From: Nocardioides sp. Kera G14
GTDB taxonomy: Bacteria > Actinomycetota > Actinomycetes > Propionibacteriales > Nocardioidaceae
Assembly: GCF_020715565.1 (NCBI RefSeq)
Contig: NZ_CP085839.1
Span: 2,852,001-2,916,000, forward strand
DNA: 64,000 bases
Direction of reading: 5' to 3'
Positions 16,013 through 27,421 of this stretch are shown piece by piece (position 1 is the first letter of the stretch; the number at the start of each line of letters is the position of its first letter). Both the position numbers and the translations under genes were made by a program. The notes under the pieces were generated by a model. That model ran no database searches. It worked only from the letters and a program-made list of their open reading frames with translations, and was not told where the DNA came from.

Positions 16013-16447
16013 TCAGCGGAGCAGTGGGATCACGTTGAGGGCGGTCATCGGTGCCGTGCGCGGATCGGACTCGAGCTCCTCGAGGGTCGCCCAGCGAAGC
16101 TCCTCGATCTCGGCCGCGACCTGAGGTGCGTCATGGGCGATCACGTCGGGCCAGGTGAAGACGGTGCTGCGCAGAAGATGGCCCGGCTCATTGGCCGCGT
16201 CGGACTCGAACTCGCCGAGGACGACCAGCCGGTCGGCGTACAACCGAAGGCCGAGCTCCTCCGCGATCTCGCGGACCGCGGTGTCGACCGGCGCCTCGCC
16301 GGGCTCGAGCTTGCCGCCGGGGAGCATGAAGCGACTGGTCCCCCGCTTGCGGACCGAGAGCAGGCGGCCCGCACCGTCGCGGAAGACGACGGCCGCGACT
16401 GTGATCACGAGGTGTCCGGCCCCGTCACCCGTTGCCTCAGCCGCCAT
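16013..16447 (-). CDS. NUDIX hydrolase
   Basis: A 144-residue NUDIX enzyme. The NUDIX box reads GGKLEPGEAPVDTAVREI followed by AEELGL, with all metal-binding acids in place (G-x5-E-x7-REUxEExGU). The protein starts with a beta strand (LVITVAAVVFRDGAG) and is the plain single-domain form. It probably hydrolyses a nucleoside diphosphate derivative. Starts ATG 16447; divergent MFS gene 55 bases away. Confidence 0.9.
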   Translation of the reverse strand: MAAEATGDGAGHLVITVAAVVFRDGAGRLLSVRKRGTSRFMLPGGKLEPGEAPVDTAVREIAEELGLRLYADRLVVLGEFESDAANEPGHLLRSTVFTWPDVIAHDAPQVAAEIEELRWATLEELESDPRTAPMTALNVIPLLR

Positions 16448-16502
16448 GGTTCCCAGACCCTACGCGTCAGGCCCTCCACACCGGCCCCGTAGGCTCGCGG
16501 CG

Positions 16503-17903
16503 ATGCCGGACGACTACGTGCCCAACCCGCGGCGCTGGCGTGCACTGACCGTCTCGCTGGTGATCGGCTTCATGGCGCTCCTCGACGTCTCCGTGGTCAA
16601 CCTGGCGCTGCCCTCGATGCAGCGGGGGCTCCACGTCTCGACCGGGACGGTGCAGTGGGTGGTCTCCGGTTACACCCTCGCCTTCGGCCTCACGCTGGTG
16701 GCCGGCGGACGCCTGGGTGACGCCTATGGCCGGCGACGCCTGATGCTGGTCGGGCTGGTCGGCTTCATCGCGACGAGCGCGGCTGTGGGGCTCGCGCCGA
16801 ACATCACCGTCCTCATCGCCGCTCGGCTGGCGCAGGGAGCGACGGCGGGCCTGCTCACCCCACAGAACTCGGGCCTCATCCAGCATCTCTTCCGCGGCCC
16901 GGAGCGGGCCCGGGCCTTCGGCTTCTTCGGCCTCACCGTCTCTGCCTCCTCGGCGATCGGGCCGGTGCTCGGTGGCCTGATCCTTGCTGTGGCCGGGGAG
17001 GAGCACGGGTGGCGCTACCTGTTCCTGATCAACGTGCCGATCGGCCTGGTCGCGCTCGTGCTCGTCGCTCGTCTGATCCCGCAACGCAGCGTGCGCAGTG
17101 GGGGGTCCAGCATCGACGTCGTCGGGGCGCTGCTGCTCGGCCTGCTGGTACTGACGGTGCTCTACCCGGTGGTGAGCCTGGAGACCGGCGCCGACCTCCG
17201 GCTGCTCCTGCTGCTCCTCGCCCCTGTCTTCGCCACTGCCTTCATCCGGTGGGAGCGACGTACGGTCCGCTCGGGTCGTGCGCCGCTGCTCGACATCGCA
17301 CTGCTGCGTCGGGTCTCGGGCTACGCCAGCGGCCTGGTCATCGGCGGGCTGTACTTCACCGGCTACACCGGCCTCATCCTCGTGCTGTCGTTCTTCCTGC
17401 AGGACGAGCGTGGGTTGAGCCCGCTCCAGACCGGCCTGCTGCTCGCACCCAATGCCGCGGCGGCCGCCCTCTCCGCCTCGCTCTCGGGCCGGGCGGTCAG
17501 CGTCATCGGCCGCCGGGTGACGGTCGCCGCACTCTCCGTGATGCTCATCGGCATGGGCCTCGTGGCGTTGCTGGCCCCCGGGCACGGCACAGTCGACGTC
17601 GTGCTGCTGGTGGCCGCGCTGGTGGTCGCCGGGCTCGGCAGCGGCGCCGTGGTCTCCCCGAACATGACGCTGACGCTCGCCGACGTCCCGCCCCGCATGG
17701 GCGGTGCCGCAGGCGGTGCGGTGCAGACGAGCCAGCGCATCGGCGCCTCGGTGGGCTCCGCGCTGGTGATGACGACCTTCTCGCTCGGCGCGGCCCATGT
17801 CTCGTCGGCCGCCGCGCTCCGGCTCGCGATGGGCGTCGGTCTCGTGCTGCTCGCCGCCTCGCTCACGATGGCGGTGCGCGACCTGCGTCGCTCGCGCGGC
17901 TGA
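16503..17903 (+). CDS. MFS transporter, DHA2 drug-exporter type
   Basis: A 466-residue exporter with 14 predicted helices. The first helix has LLDVSVVNLALPSMQ, and GGRLGDAYGRRRLM is the loop 2-3 motif; helix 5 includes SSAIGPVLGGLI (antiporter motif C-like). ATG 16503 is chosen because the reading frame upstream of it runs through the NUDIX gene. No regulator is adjacent. Stop is 13 bases before the convergent purB stop. Confidence 0.9.
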   Translation: MPDDYVPNPRRWRALTVSLVIGFMALLDVSVVNLALPSMQRGLHVSTGTVQWVVSGYTLAFGLTLVAGGRLGDAYGRRRLMLVGLVGFIATSAAVGLAPNITVLIAARLAQGATAGLLTPQNSGLIQHLFRGPERARAFGFFGLTVSASSAIGPVLGGLILAVAGEEHGWRYLFLINVPIGLVALVLVARLIPQRSVRSGGSSIDVVGALLLGLLVLTVLYPVVSLETGADLRLLLLLLAPVFATAFIRWERRTVRSGRAPLLDIALLRRVSGYASGLVIGGLYFTGYTGLILVLSFFLQDERGLSPLQTGLLLAPNAAAAALSASLSGRAVSVIGRRVTVAALSVMLIGMGLVALLAPGHGTVDVVLLVAALVVAGLGSGAVVSPNMTLTLADVPPRMGGAAGGAVQTSQRIGASVGSALVMTTFSLGAAHVSSAAALRLAMGVGLVLLAASLTMAVRDLRRSRG

Positions 17904-17916
17904 GCCTCGATCCGGT

Positions 17917-19344
17917 CTAGAGGATGTCGCCGGGTGTGTACGTCGCCGCGTCGGGGTAGCGCGCGGCCACCTCCTCGACCTGGTAGGCGACCAGCTGCAC
18001 CTGGGCGACGGCGGCGCCGGTGAACTCGATCGGCTCCTTCACCAGCGCATGCAGCTCGTCGAGGGACAGCCCGAGGCGGCCGTCGGCGGCGAGGCGCTCG
18101 AAGACGTCGTTCTGAGCCTGGCCCTTGCGCATGTCGAGGGCGGTGCCGACGGCGGCCTCCTTGATCGCCTCGTGCCCGACCTCGCGTCCGACGCCCTGCT
18201 TCACGGCGGCCATGAGGACCTTCGTGGTGGCGAGGAACGGCAGATAACGGTCGAGCTCGCGCTGGATCACCGCCGGGAAGGCACCGAACTCGTCGAGGAT
18301 CGTCAGGAACGTCTCGAAGAGCCCGTCGGTCGCGAAGAAGGCGTCGGGCAGGGCCACGCGGCGTACGACGGAGTCGGAGACGTCGCCCTCGTTCCACTGG
18401 TCACCGGCGAGCTCGCTGATCATCGACAGGTGGCCACGGAGCACCACGGCGAGACCGTTGACGCGCTCGGAGGAGCGGGAGTTCATCTTGTGCGGCATCG
18501 CCGAGGAGCCGACCTGACCCTCCTTGAAGCCCTCGGTCACGATCTCGTTGCCGGCCATCAAGCGGATCGTGGTCGTCAGGTTGGACGGCCCACTGACGAG
18601 CTGGACGAGGGCGGCGACGACGTCGAAGTCGAGCGATCGGGGGTAGACCTGACCGACCGAGGTGAAGACGTGCTCGAAGCCCAGGTGCTTGGCGACCGAG
18701 GTCTCGAGCGCGGCGAGCTTGTCGGCGTCACCGTCCAGGAGGTCGAGCATGTCCTGCGCGGTGCCCATCGGGCCCTTGATGCCACGCAGCGGGTAGCGCG
18801 CGATGAGCTCCTCGAGTCGCTGGAAGGCGACGAGCATCTCGTCGGCGACGGTCGCGAAGCGCTTGCCGAGCGTCGTGGCCTGGGCGGCGACGTTGTGGGA
18901 GCGGCCGGCCATGACGGTGGTCTCGTGCTCGACGGCGAGGCGCGCGAGACGGGCCAGCGCGGCGACGGCACGACCGCGCACGAGCTGGAGCGAGGAGAGG
19001 ATCTGGAGCTGCTCGACGTTCTCGGTGAGGTCGCGCGAGGTCATGCCCTTGTGGATGTGCTCATGCCCGGCCAGCGACGAGAACTCCTCGATGCGGGCCT
19101 TCACGTCGTGGCGGGTGACCTTCTCGCGGGCGGCGATGGACGCGAGGTCCACCTGCGAGACGACGGCCTCGTAGGCCTCGATCACACCGTCGGGGACGTC
19201 GATCCCCAGATCCCGCTGCGCCTTGAGCACCGCGATCCAGAGCTGCCGCTCGAGCACGATCTTGTGCTCGGGGCTCCAGATCTGCGCGAGCTCCTCCGAG
19301 GCATAGCGACCGGCGAGAACGTTGGGCACGGTGTTGTTCGGCAC
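17917..19344 (-). CDS. purB: Adenylosuccinate lyase
   Basis: A 475-residue fumarase/aspartase-superfamily enzyme that acts twice in purine synthesis (SAICAR to AICAR, adenylosuccinate to AMP). The signature loop GSSAMPHKMNSRSSE carries the catalytic serine; the MTSRDLTENVEQ and GRSHNVAAQ regions form the other parts of the active site. Starts with GTG 19344, only 5 bases after the purD stop, so it is the last gene of a purA-purD-purB transcription unit. Confidence 0.96.
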   Translation of the reverse strand: MPNNTVPNVLAGRYASEELAQIWSPEHKIVLERQLWIAVLKAQRDLGIDVPDGVIEAYEAVVSQVDLASIAAREKVTRHDVKARIEEFSSLAGHEHIHKGMTSRDLTENVEQLQILSSLQLVRGRAVAALARLARLAVEHETTVMAGRSHNVAAQATTLGKRFATVADEMLVAFQRLEELIARYPLRGIKGPMGTAQDMLDLLDGDADKLAALETSVAKHLGFEHVFTSVGQVYPRSLDFDVVAALVQLVSGPSNLTTTIRLMAGNEIVTEGFKEGQVGSSAMPHKMNSRSSERVNGLAVVLRGHLSMISELAGDQWNEGDVSDSVVRRVALPDAFFATDGLFETFLTILDEFGAFPAVIQRELDRYLPFLATTKVLMAAVKQGVGREVGHEAIKEAAVGTALDMRKGQAQNDVFERLAADGRLGLSLDELHALVKEPIEFTGAAVAQVQLVAYQVEEVAARYPDAATYTPGDIL

Positions 19345-19349
19345 GACGG

Positions 19350-20642
19350 TCAGTCTCCCAGAACCGCTGCACCTTCCACGACTCCGAGCGGCTCGGCGGC
19401 GATGTCCGAGCGCCTCTGCAGTCCGGGGAAGGTGATCAGGTCCGCCGCCTGGTAGGCCCGGGCACGGGCGTCGTCGATGTCGTAGCCGGTGGCGCGTACG
19501 GCGAGGACCCGGCCACCCGCGGTGACGAGATGCCAGTGGTCGGGCTCATCGGCGTGTGAGTGGTCGACGAGCTTCGTGCCGGCGTGGATCACATCGACGT
19601 TGCGGATCGCCGCGGCGCGGTCCACGCCCTGGATCACGTCACCGCTCGAGGACGACTCGGGATAGCCGGCGGAGGCGAGCACGACCGTGACCGCGGCACC
19701 GGAGGCGAACGTGGGCGCGGGTACGTCGGCGAGGCGCCCGGTCGCGGCAGCGAGCAGCAGCTCACCGAGGTCGGACTCCAGGAGCGCCAGCACGGGCTGG
19801 ATGTCCGGGTCTCCGAAGCGCACGTTGAACTCGATGACGCGCGGCCCCTTGTCGGTCAGGGCGAGGCCCACATAGAGACAGCCCACGAACGGCGCGCCAC
19901 GGCGGGCCATCTCGTCGAGCGTGGGCTGGACGACCTGCTCCATCACCACGTCGGCCAGCGTCGGGTCGGCCCACGGCAGCGGCGAGTAGGAGCCCATACC
20001 GCCGGTGTTGGCACCACGGCCGCCGTCGAAGATCCGCTTGAAGTCCTGCGCCGGCTGCAGCGGCCGTCCGGTCGAGCCGTCGCAGAGCACGAAGAGCGAG
20101 ACCTCGGGGCCGGCGAGGAACTCCTCGATCACCACGCGGTCACAGGTGTCGGCGTGGGCGAGCGCCTCGTCGCGGTCGTTGGTCACCACGACGCCCTTGC
20201 CGGCGGCGAGCGCGTCATCCTTGACGACGTACGGCGCCCCGAGCTCGTCCAGCGCGGCAGCCGCCTCCTCGCGCGAGCGGGCGACGATCGCGCGGGCGGT
20301 CGGCACGCCCGCCGCCTCCATCACGGACTTGCTGAAAGCCTTGGAGCCTTCGAGCCGCGCGGCCTCCCGGCCCGGTCCGAAGACACGGACACCGGCGTCA
20401 CGGACGGCGTCGGCGACACCGGCCACGAGTGGCGCCTCGGGCCCGACCACGACCAGCTCGGCCCGGATCGACCGAGCCAGCTCGGCGACGCCGACCGGGT
20501 TCATCGGGTCGACGGCGTGCAGCGTGGCGACCTCCCCGATACCGGGGTTGCCGGGCGCGGCGTGGACCTCGTGGCCGTCGCGCTGGAGCTTGAGGGCGAG
20601 CGCGTGCTCACGGCCGCCGGTGCCGATGACGAGGATCTTCAC
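19350..20642 (-). CDS. purD: Phosphoribosylamine-glycine ligase (GAR synthetase)
   Basis: A 430-residue ATP-grasp enzyme joining glycine to phosphoribosylamine. It opens with KILVIGTGGREHALALKL, and has the ATP-grasp segments YVVKDDALAAGKGVVV and RVIEFNVRFGDPD. GTG 20642 is the start, 6 bases after the purA stop. Middle gene of purA-purD-purB. Confidence 0.97.
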   Translation of the reverse strand: MKILVIGTGGREHALALKLQRDGHEVHAAPGNPGIGEVATLHAVDPMNPVGVAELARSIRAELVVVGPEAPLVAGVADAVRDAGVRVFGPGREAARLEGSKAFSKSVMEAAGVPTARAIVARSREEAAAALDELGAPYVVKDDALAAGKGVVVTNDRDEALAHADTCDRVVIEEFLAGPEVSLFVLCDGSTGRPLQPAQDFKRIFDGGRGANTGGMGSYSPLPWADPTLADVVMEQVVQPTLDEMARRGAPFVGCLYVGLALTDKGPRVIEFNVRFGDPDIQPVLALLESDLGELLLAAATGRLADVPAPTFASGAAVTVVLASAGYPESSSSGDVIQGVDRAAAIRNVDVIHAGTKLVDHSHADEPDHWHLVTAGGRVLAVRATGYDIDDARARAYQAADLITFPGLQRRSDIAAEPLGVVEGAAVLGD

Positions 20643-20648
20643 GGGCCC

Positions 20649-22966
<2,318 letters not shown>

Positions 22967-23021
22967 GGGCGGCACGTTACTGAATCGTGGCCTTCCCGGG
23001 GCTCTCGATAGCCTTGCGCCC

Positions 23022-24707
23022 ATGCCTGCCGCTCCTCAGAAGGACCCGATCGACTGGGTCACCCGCGCCGCCGACGACGCCATCCGCCACGCCGGCGAGG
23101 GTAAGCCGGTGACCGTGGCCTCCGGAGCCTCTCCGAGCGGTCCGATCCACCTCGGCAACCTGCGCGAGTTCCTCACCCCGCACTTCGTCGCCGAGGAGCT
23201 CCGCCGTCGTGGCGTCGAGGTGCGGCACCTGCACAGCTGGGACGACTACGACCGCTACCGCAAGGTGCCCGCGGGCGTGCCCGCCGAGTGGGTCGAGCAC
23301 ATCGGCAAGCCGCTCACCGCCGTCCCCGATCCGTGGGAGTGCCACGCCAACTGGTCGGATCACTTCAAGGCTCCCCTCCGTGACGCCCTTGCGGAGATGG
23401 GTGTCGAGATGGAGGAGATCTCCCAGACCGAGCGCTACCAGGCCGGCGCGTACGTCGACCAGGTGCTGCACGCGATCGCCCACCGCGACCGGATCGAGGA
23501 CGTGCTGTCCCGCTACCGGACCAAGCCTGTGGCTGCCGAGTCCGAACAGGAGGCCGAGGCGCTGGCTGACTCCGTCACCGCCGACGAGGAGTCGGCTGGC
23601 GCAGGTGACTTCGCGCGCTTCCCCTACAAGCCCTACTGCCGCGGCTGCGGCAAGGACACCACCACCATCACGGCGTACGACGACGAGACGACCGATCTGG
23701 CCTACACCTGCGACTCGTGCGGTGAGTCCCACGTGACCAACGTCCGCACGCAGTTCGAGGGCAAGCTGGTCTGGAAGGTCGACTGGCCGATGCGGTGGGC
23801 CTACGAGGGCGTCAACTTCGAACCCGGTGGCCTGGACCACTCCACCCCCGGCTCGTCCTACACCGTCGGCAAGGAGCTCGTCGCCGAGATCTTCGACGGT
23901 AAGGCGCCGTCGTACGTCGCCTATGCCTTCGTCGGCTTCGCCGGCCGGCAGAAGATGTCGTCGTCCGCGGGCGGGGTTCCGATCCCGGCGGACGCGCTCA
24001 AGATCCTCGAGGCGCCGATGGTGCGCTGGCTCTACGTGCGCCGGCAGCCCAAGCAGGCCTTCAACATCGACTTCGGTCCCGAGGTCGTGCGGCTGTACGA
24101 CGAGTGGGACTCGCTCACTCGCAAGGCTGCGAATCCGGAGAAGCGGGACGCGGCTGTGCTCGCGTGGGAGCGCGCCTCCTCCACGGCTGCCGCGGGCACG
24201 CTGCCGACGCCCGCCGTCGTCACGCCCTTCCGCCTGCTGTCGTCGGTCGCCGACGTGACCGCGGGCAACGTCGACGTGATCACGTCGGTGGTCGCAGGTT
24301 CCGGTTACTCCGTGACGTCAGCCGATGACCTCGAGCCGCGACTGCGCCGCGCGATGGCGTGGATGTCTGAGTACGTCCCCGCCGAGGACCGCACCACCGT
24401 GCGGCTCTCGCCCGCCTCACGCCTCCAGGAGCTGACGCCGCAGGAGTCGGAGTGGATCTCACTCCTGCTCGAGCACCTGCCGGAGACGTACACGCTGGAG
24501 GAGCTGACGACCGTCATCTACGGCGTACCCAAGCTCGCCCGCGGCTTCGCACTCGAGGACCAGCCGACCGACGAGGTGAAGGCCGACCAGAAGGCCTTCT
24601 TCGCGCTGCTCTACGACCTGCTCGTCGCCGCCGAGCGCGGCCCGCGTCTCCCGACCCTCTTCCTCGCCCTGGGCGACGGGACTGTCAGGAACCTGCTCAG
24701 CGCCTGA
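23022..24707 (+). CDS. lysS: Class I lysyl-tRNA synthetase
   Basis: A 561-residue archaeal-type (class I) LysRS, unrelated in fold to the usual bacterial class II enzyme. The HIGH-type motif is ASGASPSGPIHLGN near residue 45 and the KMSKS-type motif is KMSSS near residue 310. Two CxxC pairs (CRGCGK and CDSCGE, about 206-240) form a zinc site. ATG 23022 is chosen since the longer in-frame reading overlaps the divergent regulator. It overlaps the convergent membrane-protein gene by 11 bases at the 3' end. Class I LysRS is known in some actinobacteria. Confidence 0.93.
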   Translation: MPAAPQKDPIDWVTRAADDAIRHAGEGKPVTVASGASPSGPIHLGNLREFLTPHFVAEELRRRGVEVRHLHSWDDYDRYRKVPAGVPAEWVEHIGKPLTAVPDPWECHANWSDHFKAPLRDALAEMGVEMEEISQTERYQAGAYVDQVLHAIAHRDRIEDVLSRYRTKPVAAESEQEAEALADSVTADEESAGAGDFARFPYKPYCRGCGKDTTTITAYDDETTDLAYTCDSCGESHVTNVRTQFEGKLVWKVDWPMRWAYEGVNFEPGGLDHSTPGSSYTVGKELVAEIFDGKAPSYVAYAFVGFAGRQKMSSSAGGVPIPADALKILEAPMVRWLYVRRQPKQAFNIDFGPEVVRLYDEWDSLTRKAANPEKRDAAVLAWERASSTAAAGTLPTPAVVTPFRLLSSVADVTAGNVDVITSVVAGSGYSVTSADDLEPRLRRAMAWMSEYVPAEDRTTVRLSPASRLQELTPQESEWISLLLEHLPETYTLEELTTVIYGVPKLARGFALEDQPTDEVKADQKAFFALLYDLLVAAERGPRLPTLFLALGDGTVRNLLSA

Positions 24708-25668
24708 GGTAGTCGGCCACGTCGCGGCGGGCGAGCAGCCCGATCGTGACGGCCGAGGCGACGAGCGGCGCGATCAGCAGCGGGTTGGCGACCGCGCCGA
24801 CGATGAGGACGAGCCCCGCGCAGCCGGCGCAGACCATGAGGACGATGCGCGCCCAGGCGACGCGGCGGAGCACCAGGAAGGCCAGCACACAGGCGCTGAT
24901 CGACCACGCCAAGACCACGCCTGACATCAGCACGAAGATCACCTGGATGAGGCGCTCGGTCATGCCCTCCTGAGCCATCAGGTCAGGGTTGGTCCGCTCG
25001 AGCTGGTCGATCACCCAACCCGGGTCGGCGATCAGGACGCCCGCGGCGAGCACGAATCCGGCCGCCGCGAGGAGGGAGAAGATCCACGTCAGGATCACCG
25101 CACTCAGCAGCGCCGTCGGCCTCTCCGGGCCCGCCTTCTCGCCGAAAGGGCGCTCGCTCACGTCCGAATGGGCAGGAGCTTGCGGCGAGGAAGTCCCCTC
25201 TCGGAGGTGAGGGACCGCCCTTTCGGCGGGAGCGGGGGCGGGCTTCCACGTCCCGGCGAGCCAGTCGCGGGCAGGCTGCAGCCAGAGCATCACCGTCGCC
25301 ACGACGACCATCGTGGAGGTGAAGCCGCCGCTGGCGAATCCCGCGACGAGGAGCGGGAGCGCGAGGATCGAGAGCCACAGCCGCGCGGTGGTCGAGCGGT
25401 GCTGGAGGACCTGCCAGCCGAGGATCGCCGCGGCCGTCGCGCACGCCGCCGCGACCATCCCGAGGACACGCATCATCGACTCGATCTGGTCGACGCTCAC
25501 GTCCAGCGTGTCGAACGGCGGCCGGCCCAGCGTACGCTCGATGGCGTCGTCCATCTGCATCGAGCCGAGGCTCTGGAACTGCTCGGCGATGGTGAGGACG
25601 GTGAAGATCGAGCCGGCGATGATGAGCCACGCGGCGATCGTGATCTGGCGGGGTCGAGCTGGGGTCAC
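24697..25668 (-). CDS. Hypothetical multi-pass membrane protein
   Basis: A 323-residue integral membrane protein of unknown function. About eight hydrophobic segments fall in two halves, split by a charged, Pro/Ala-rich loop (about residues 145-185). It begins with ARPRQITIAAWLIIAGSIF. It is read with GTG 25668, just after the aminotransferase stop (25673); GTG 25689 is an alternative that would overlap that gene by 17 bases. It is probably co-transcribed with the aminotransferase. Confidence 0.75.
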   Translation of the reverse strand: MTPARPRQITIAAWLIIAGSIFTVLTIAEQFQSLGSMQMDDAIERTLGRPPFDTLDVSVDQIESMMRVLGMVAAACATAAAILGWQVLQHRSTTARLWLSILALPLLVAGFASGGFTSTMVVVATVMLWLQPARDWLAGTWKPAPAPAERAVPHLREGTSSPQAPAHSDVSERPFGEKAGPERPTALLSAVILTWIFSLLAAAGFVLAAGVLIADPGWVIDQLERTNPDLMAQEGMTERLIQVIFVLMSGVVLAWSISACVLAFLVLRRVAWARIVLMVCAGCAGLVLIVGAVANPLLIAPLVASAVTIGLLARRDVADYLRR

Positions 25669-25672
25669 CCGG

Positions 25673-26848
25673 TCATTGTCGCTGACCACACCTCAGATCC
25701 GCGCCAGCGAGCCTCTCCAACGCCTCGCCCAGCACCTCGGGACGCTTGCAGAAGGCCCAGCGGATCAGCTGGTCGCCGGCCGTGGAGTCGTAGAAGACCT
25801 GCAGGGGGATGGCCACCACGCCAGCCCGCTCGGGCAGCGCGCGGCAGAGCTCGAGCCCGTCGCGCCAGCCCAGTCCGCTCACGTCACTGATGGCGAAGTA
25901 GGTGCCCTCCGGCGAGCGCGTCGACAGGCCGACCCGGTTGAGGCCGTCGACGAGCAGGTCGCGTCGCTCACGGAGGTCGGCGGCGAGCGCGCGAGGCCAG
26001 GCGTCGCACTCATCGAGGGCGTACGCCGCCGCCGGCTGCAACGGTCCTCCGGAGACGAACGTCAGCCACTGCTTGGCGCTGTTGACCGCGTCGACCAGAT
26101 GAGCGGGGCCGCTGGCCCAGCCGATCTTCCAGCCTGTGAAGGAGAAGGACTTGCCGATGCTGGAGATCGTGAGCGTCCGCTCCCGCATGCCGGGCAGCGT
26201 CGCGATCGGCACGTGCGTCGCCTCGCCATACGTCAGGTGCTCGTAGACCTCGTCGCTGATCACGACCAGGTCGTGCTCGATCGCCAGGTCGGCCACGGCC
26301 GTCAGTTCACCGCGGGTCAGCACGGCTCCGGTCGGGTTGTGCGGGGTGTTGAGCAGCACGAACCGGGTGCGGTCGGTGACCGCGGCACGCAGTGCGTCCA
26401 CGTCGAGACGGAAGTCGGGAGCGTGCAGCGTCACCGGTCGACGTACGCCGCCGGCCATCTGCAGCACGGCGGGGTAGCTGTCGTAGAACGGCTCGAGGAC
26501 GACGACCTCGTCCCCCGGCTCGACGAGGCCGAGGAGGGCGGCGGCGATCGCCTCGGTCGCGCCGGTGGTGACGACGACCTCCGTGTCGGGATCGAGCGCG
26601 AGGCCGTAGTGGCGCTCCTGGTGGGCGGCGATCGCAGACCTCAGGGCGGGAATGCCGCGGGCCGGTGGGTACTGGTTGGCACTGCCGGAGCGGAGGGCAC
26701 GCTCCACCGCATCCAGCACCTCGCTCGGGCCGTCGACGTCGGGAAAGCCCTGGCCCAGGTTGATCGCACCGGTGCGCATCGCGAGGGCCGACATCTCGCC
26801 GAAGACGGTGGGCGGGATGCCGCTCAACCGGGAAGCCACCATGGCCAT
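25673..26848 (-). CDS. Class I/II PLP-dependent aminotransferase (DapC/KAT-like)
   Basis: A 391-residue fold-type I aminotransferase. NQYPPARGIPALRSAIA, the NTPHNPTGAV substrate loop, the VVISDEVYEHLTYG strand and the PLP-lysine motif SSIGKSFSFTGWKIGW are all present. The closest match by pattern is the actinobacterial DapC/kynurenine aminotransferase group, used for N-succinyl-LL-2-amino-6-ketopimelate or for aromatic/methionine keto acids; sequence alone does not separate these. The start (ATG 26848) is only 12 bases from the divergent pyrE start; a slightly later ATG (26842) is possible. Confidence 0.9.
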   Translation of the reverse strand: MAMVASRLSGIPPTVFGEMSALAMRTGAINLGQGFPDVDGPSEVLDAVERALRSGSANQYPPARGIPALRSAIAAHQERHYGLALDPDTEVVVTTGATEAIAAALLGLVEPGDEVVVLEPFYDSYPAVLQMAGGVRRPVTLHAPDFRLDVDALRAAVTDRTRFVLLNTPHNPTGAVLTRGELTAVADLAIEHDLVVISDEVYEHLTYGEATHVPIATLPGMRERTLTISSIGKSFSFTGWKIGWASGPAHLVDAVNSAKQWLTFVSGGPLQPAAAYALDECDAWPRALAADLRERRDLLVDGLNRVGLSTRSPEGTYFAISDVSGLGWRDGLELCRALPERAGVVAIPLQVFYDSTAGDQLIRWAFCKRPEVLGEALERLAGADLRCGQRQ

Positions 26849-26860
26849 AACCTAGTCACC

Positions 26861-27403
26861 GTGACCGATCCCGATCTCGACCCGACACTTGCCGCAGACA
26901 TCGACGCCGTCGCCCGCCTGCACGGCACCTTCACGCTCCGCTCGGGCCAGGTGAGCGACACCTACTTCGACAAGTACCTCTTCGAGTCCGACCCTCGGCT
27001 GCTGGACCGGATCGCGACCCGCATGGTCGAGCTGCTTCCCGAGGGCACCGAGCTCCTCGGCGGCCTGGAGCTCGGTGGCGTCCCGATCGCCACGATCGTC
27101 AGCGCGAAGACGGGGATCCCGGTGCTCTTCATCCGCAAGAAGGCCAAGGAGTACGGCACCGCGAAGCTCGCCGAGGGGCCCTCCTTCGACGGCAAGCGGG
27201 TCACGCTCATCGAGGACGTCATCACCTCAGGCGGCGCGGTCCGCGACGCGGTCAACGAGCTCCGCCCGGCCGGCGCGGTCATCGACACCGTCGTCTGCGC
27301 GATCGACCGCTCCCCCGTCACGGGTGAGTCGCTGCGCGATGTCGACCTCGAGATCCGGCCTGTGCTCACCAAGGCTGAGCTGGACGCCGTCGCGCAGTCC
27401 TGA
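26861..27403 (+). CDS. pyrE: Orotate phosphoribosyltransferase
   Basis: A 180-residue enzyme making OMP from orotate and PRPP in pyrimidine synthesis. It has the PRPP motif VTLIEDVITSGGAV, the flexible loop with RKKAKEYGTAK, and LLGGLELGGVPIA. It starts at GTG 26861. TAACCT at 26848-26853, seven bases upstream, would put the transcription start at the G of the GTG, so the mRNA may be leaderless. The promoter would lie inside the divergent aminotransferase gene. Confidence 0.94.
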   Translation: MTDPDLDPTLAADIDAVARLHGTFTLRSGQVSDTYFDKYLFESDPRLLDRIATRMVELLPEGTELLGGLELGGVPIATIVSAKTGIPVLFIRKKAKEYGTAKLAEGPSFDGKRVTLIEDVITSGGAVRDAVNELRPAGAVIDTVVCAIDRSPVTGESLRDVDLEIRPVLTKAELDAVAQS

Positions 27404-27421
27404 GCTTCGCTCAGAGGCCGC

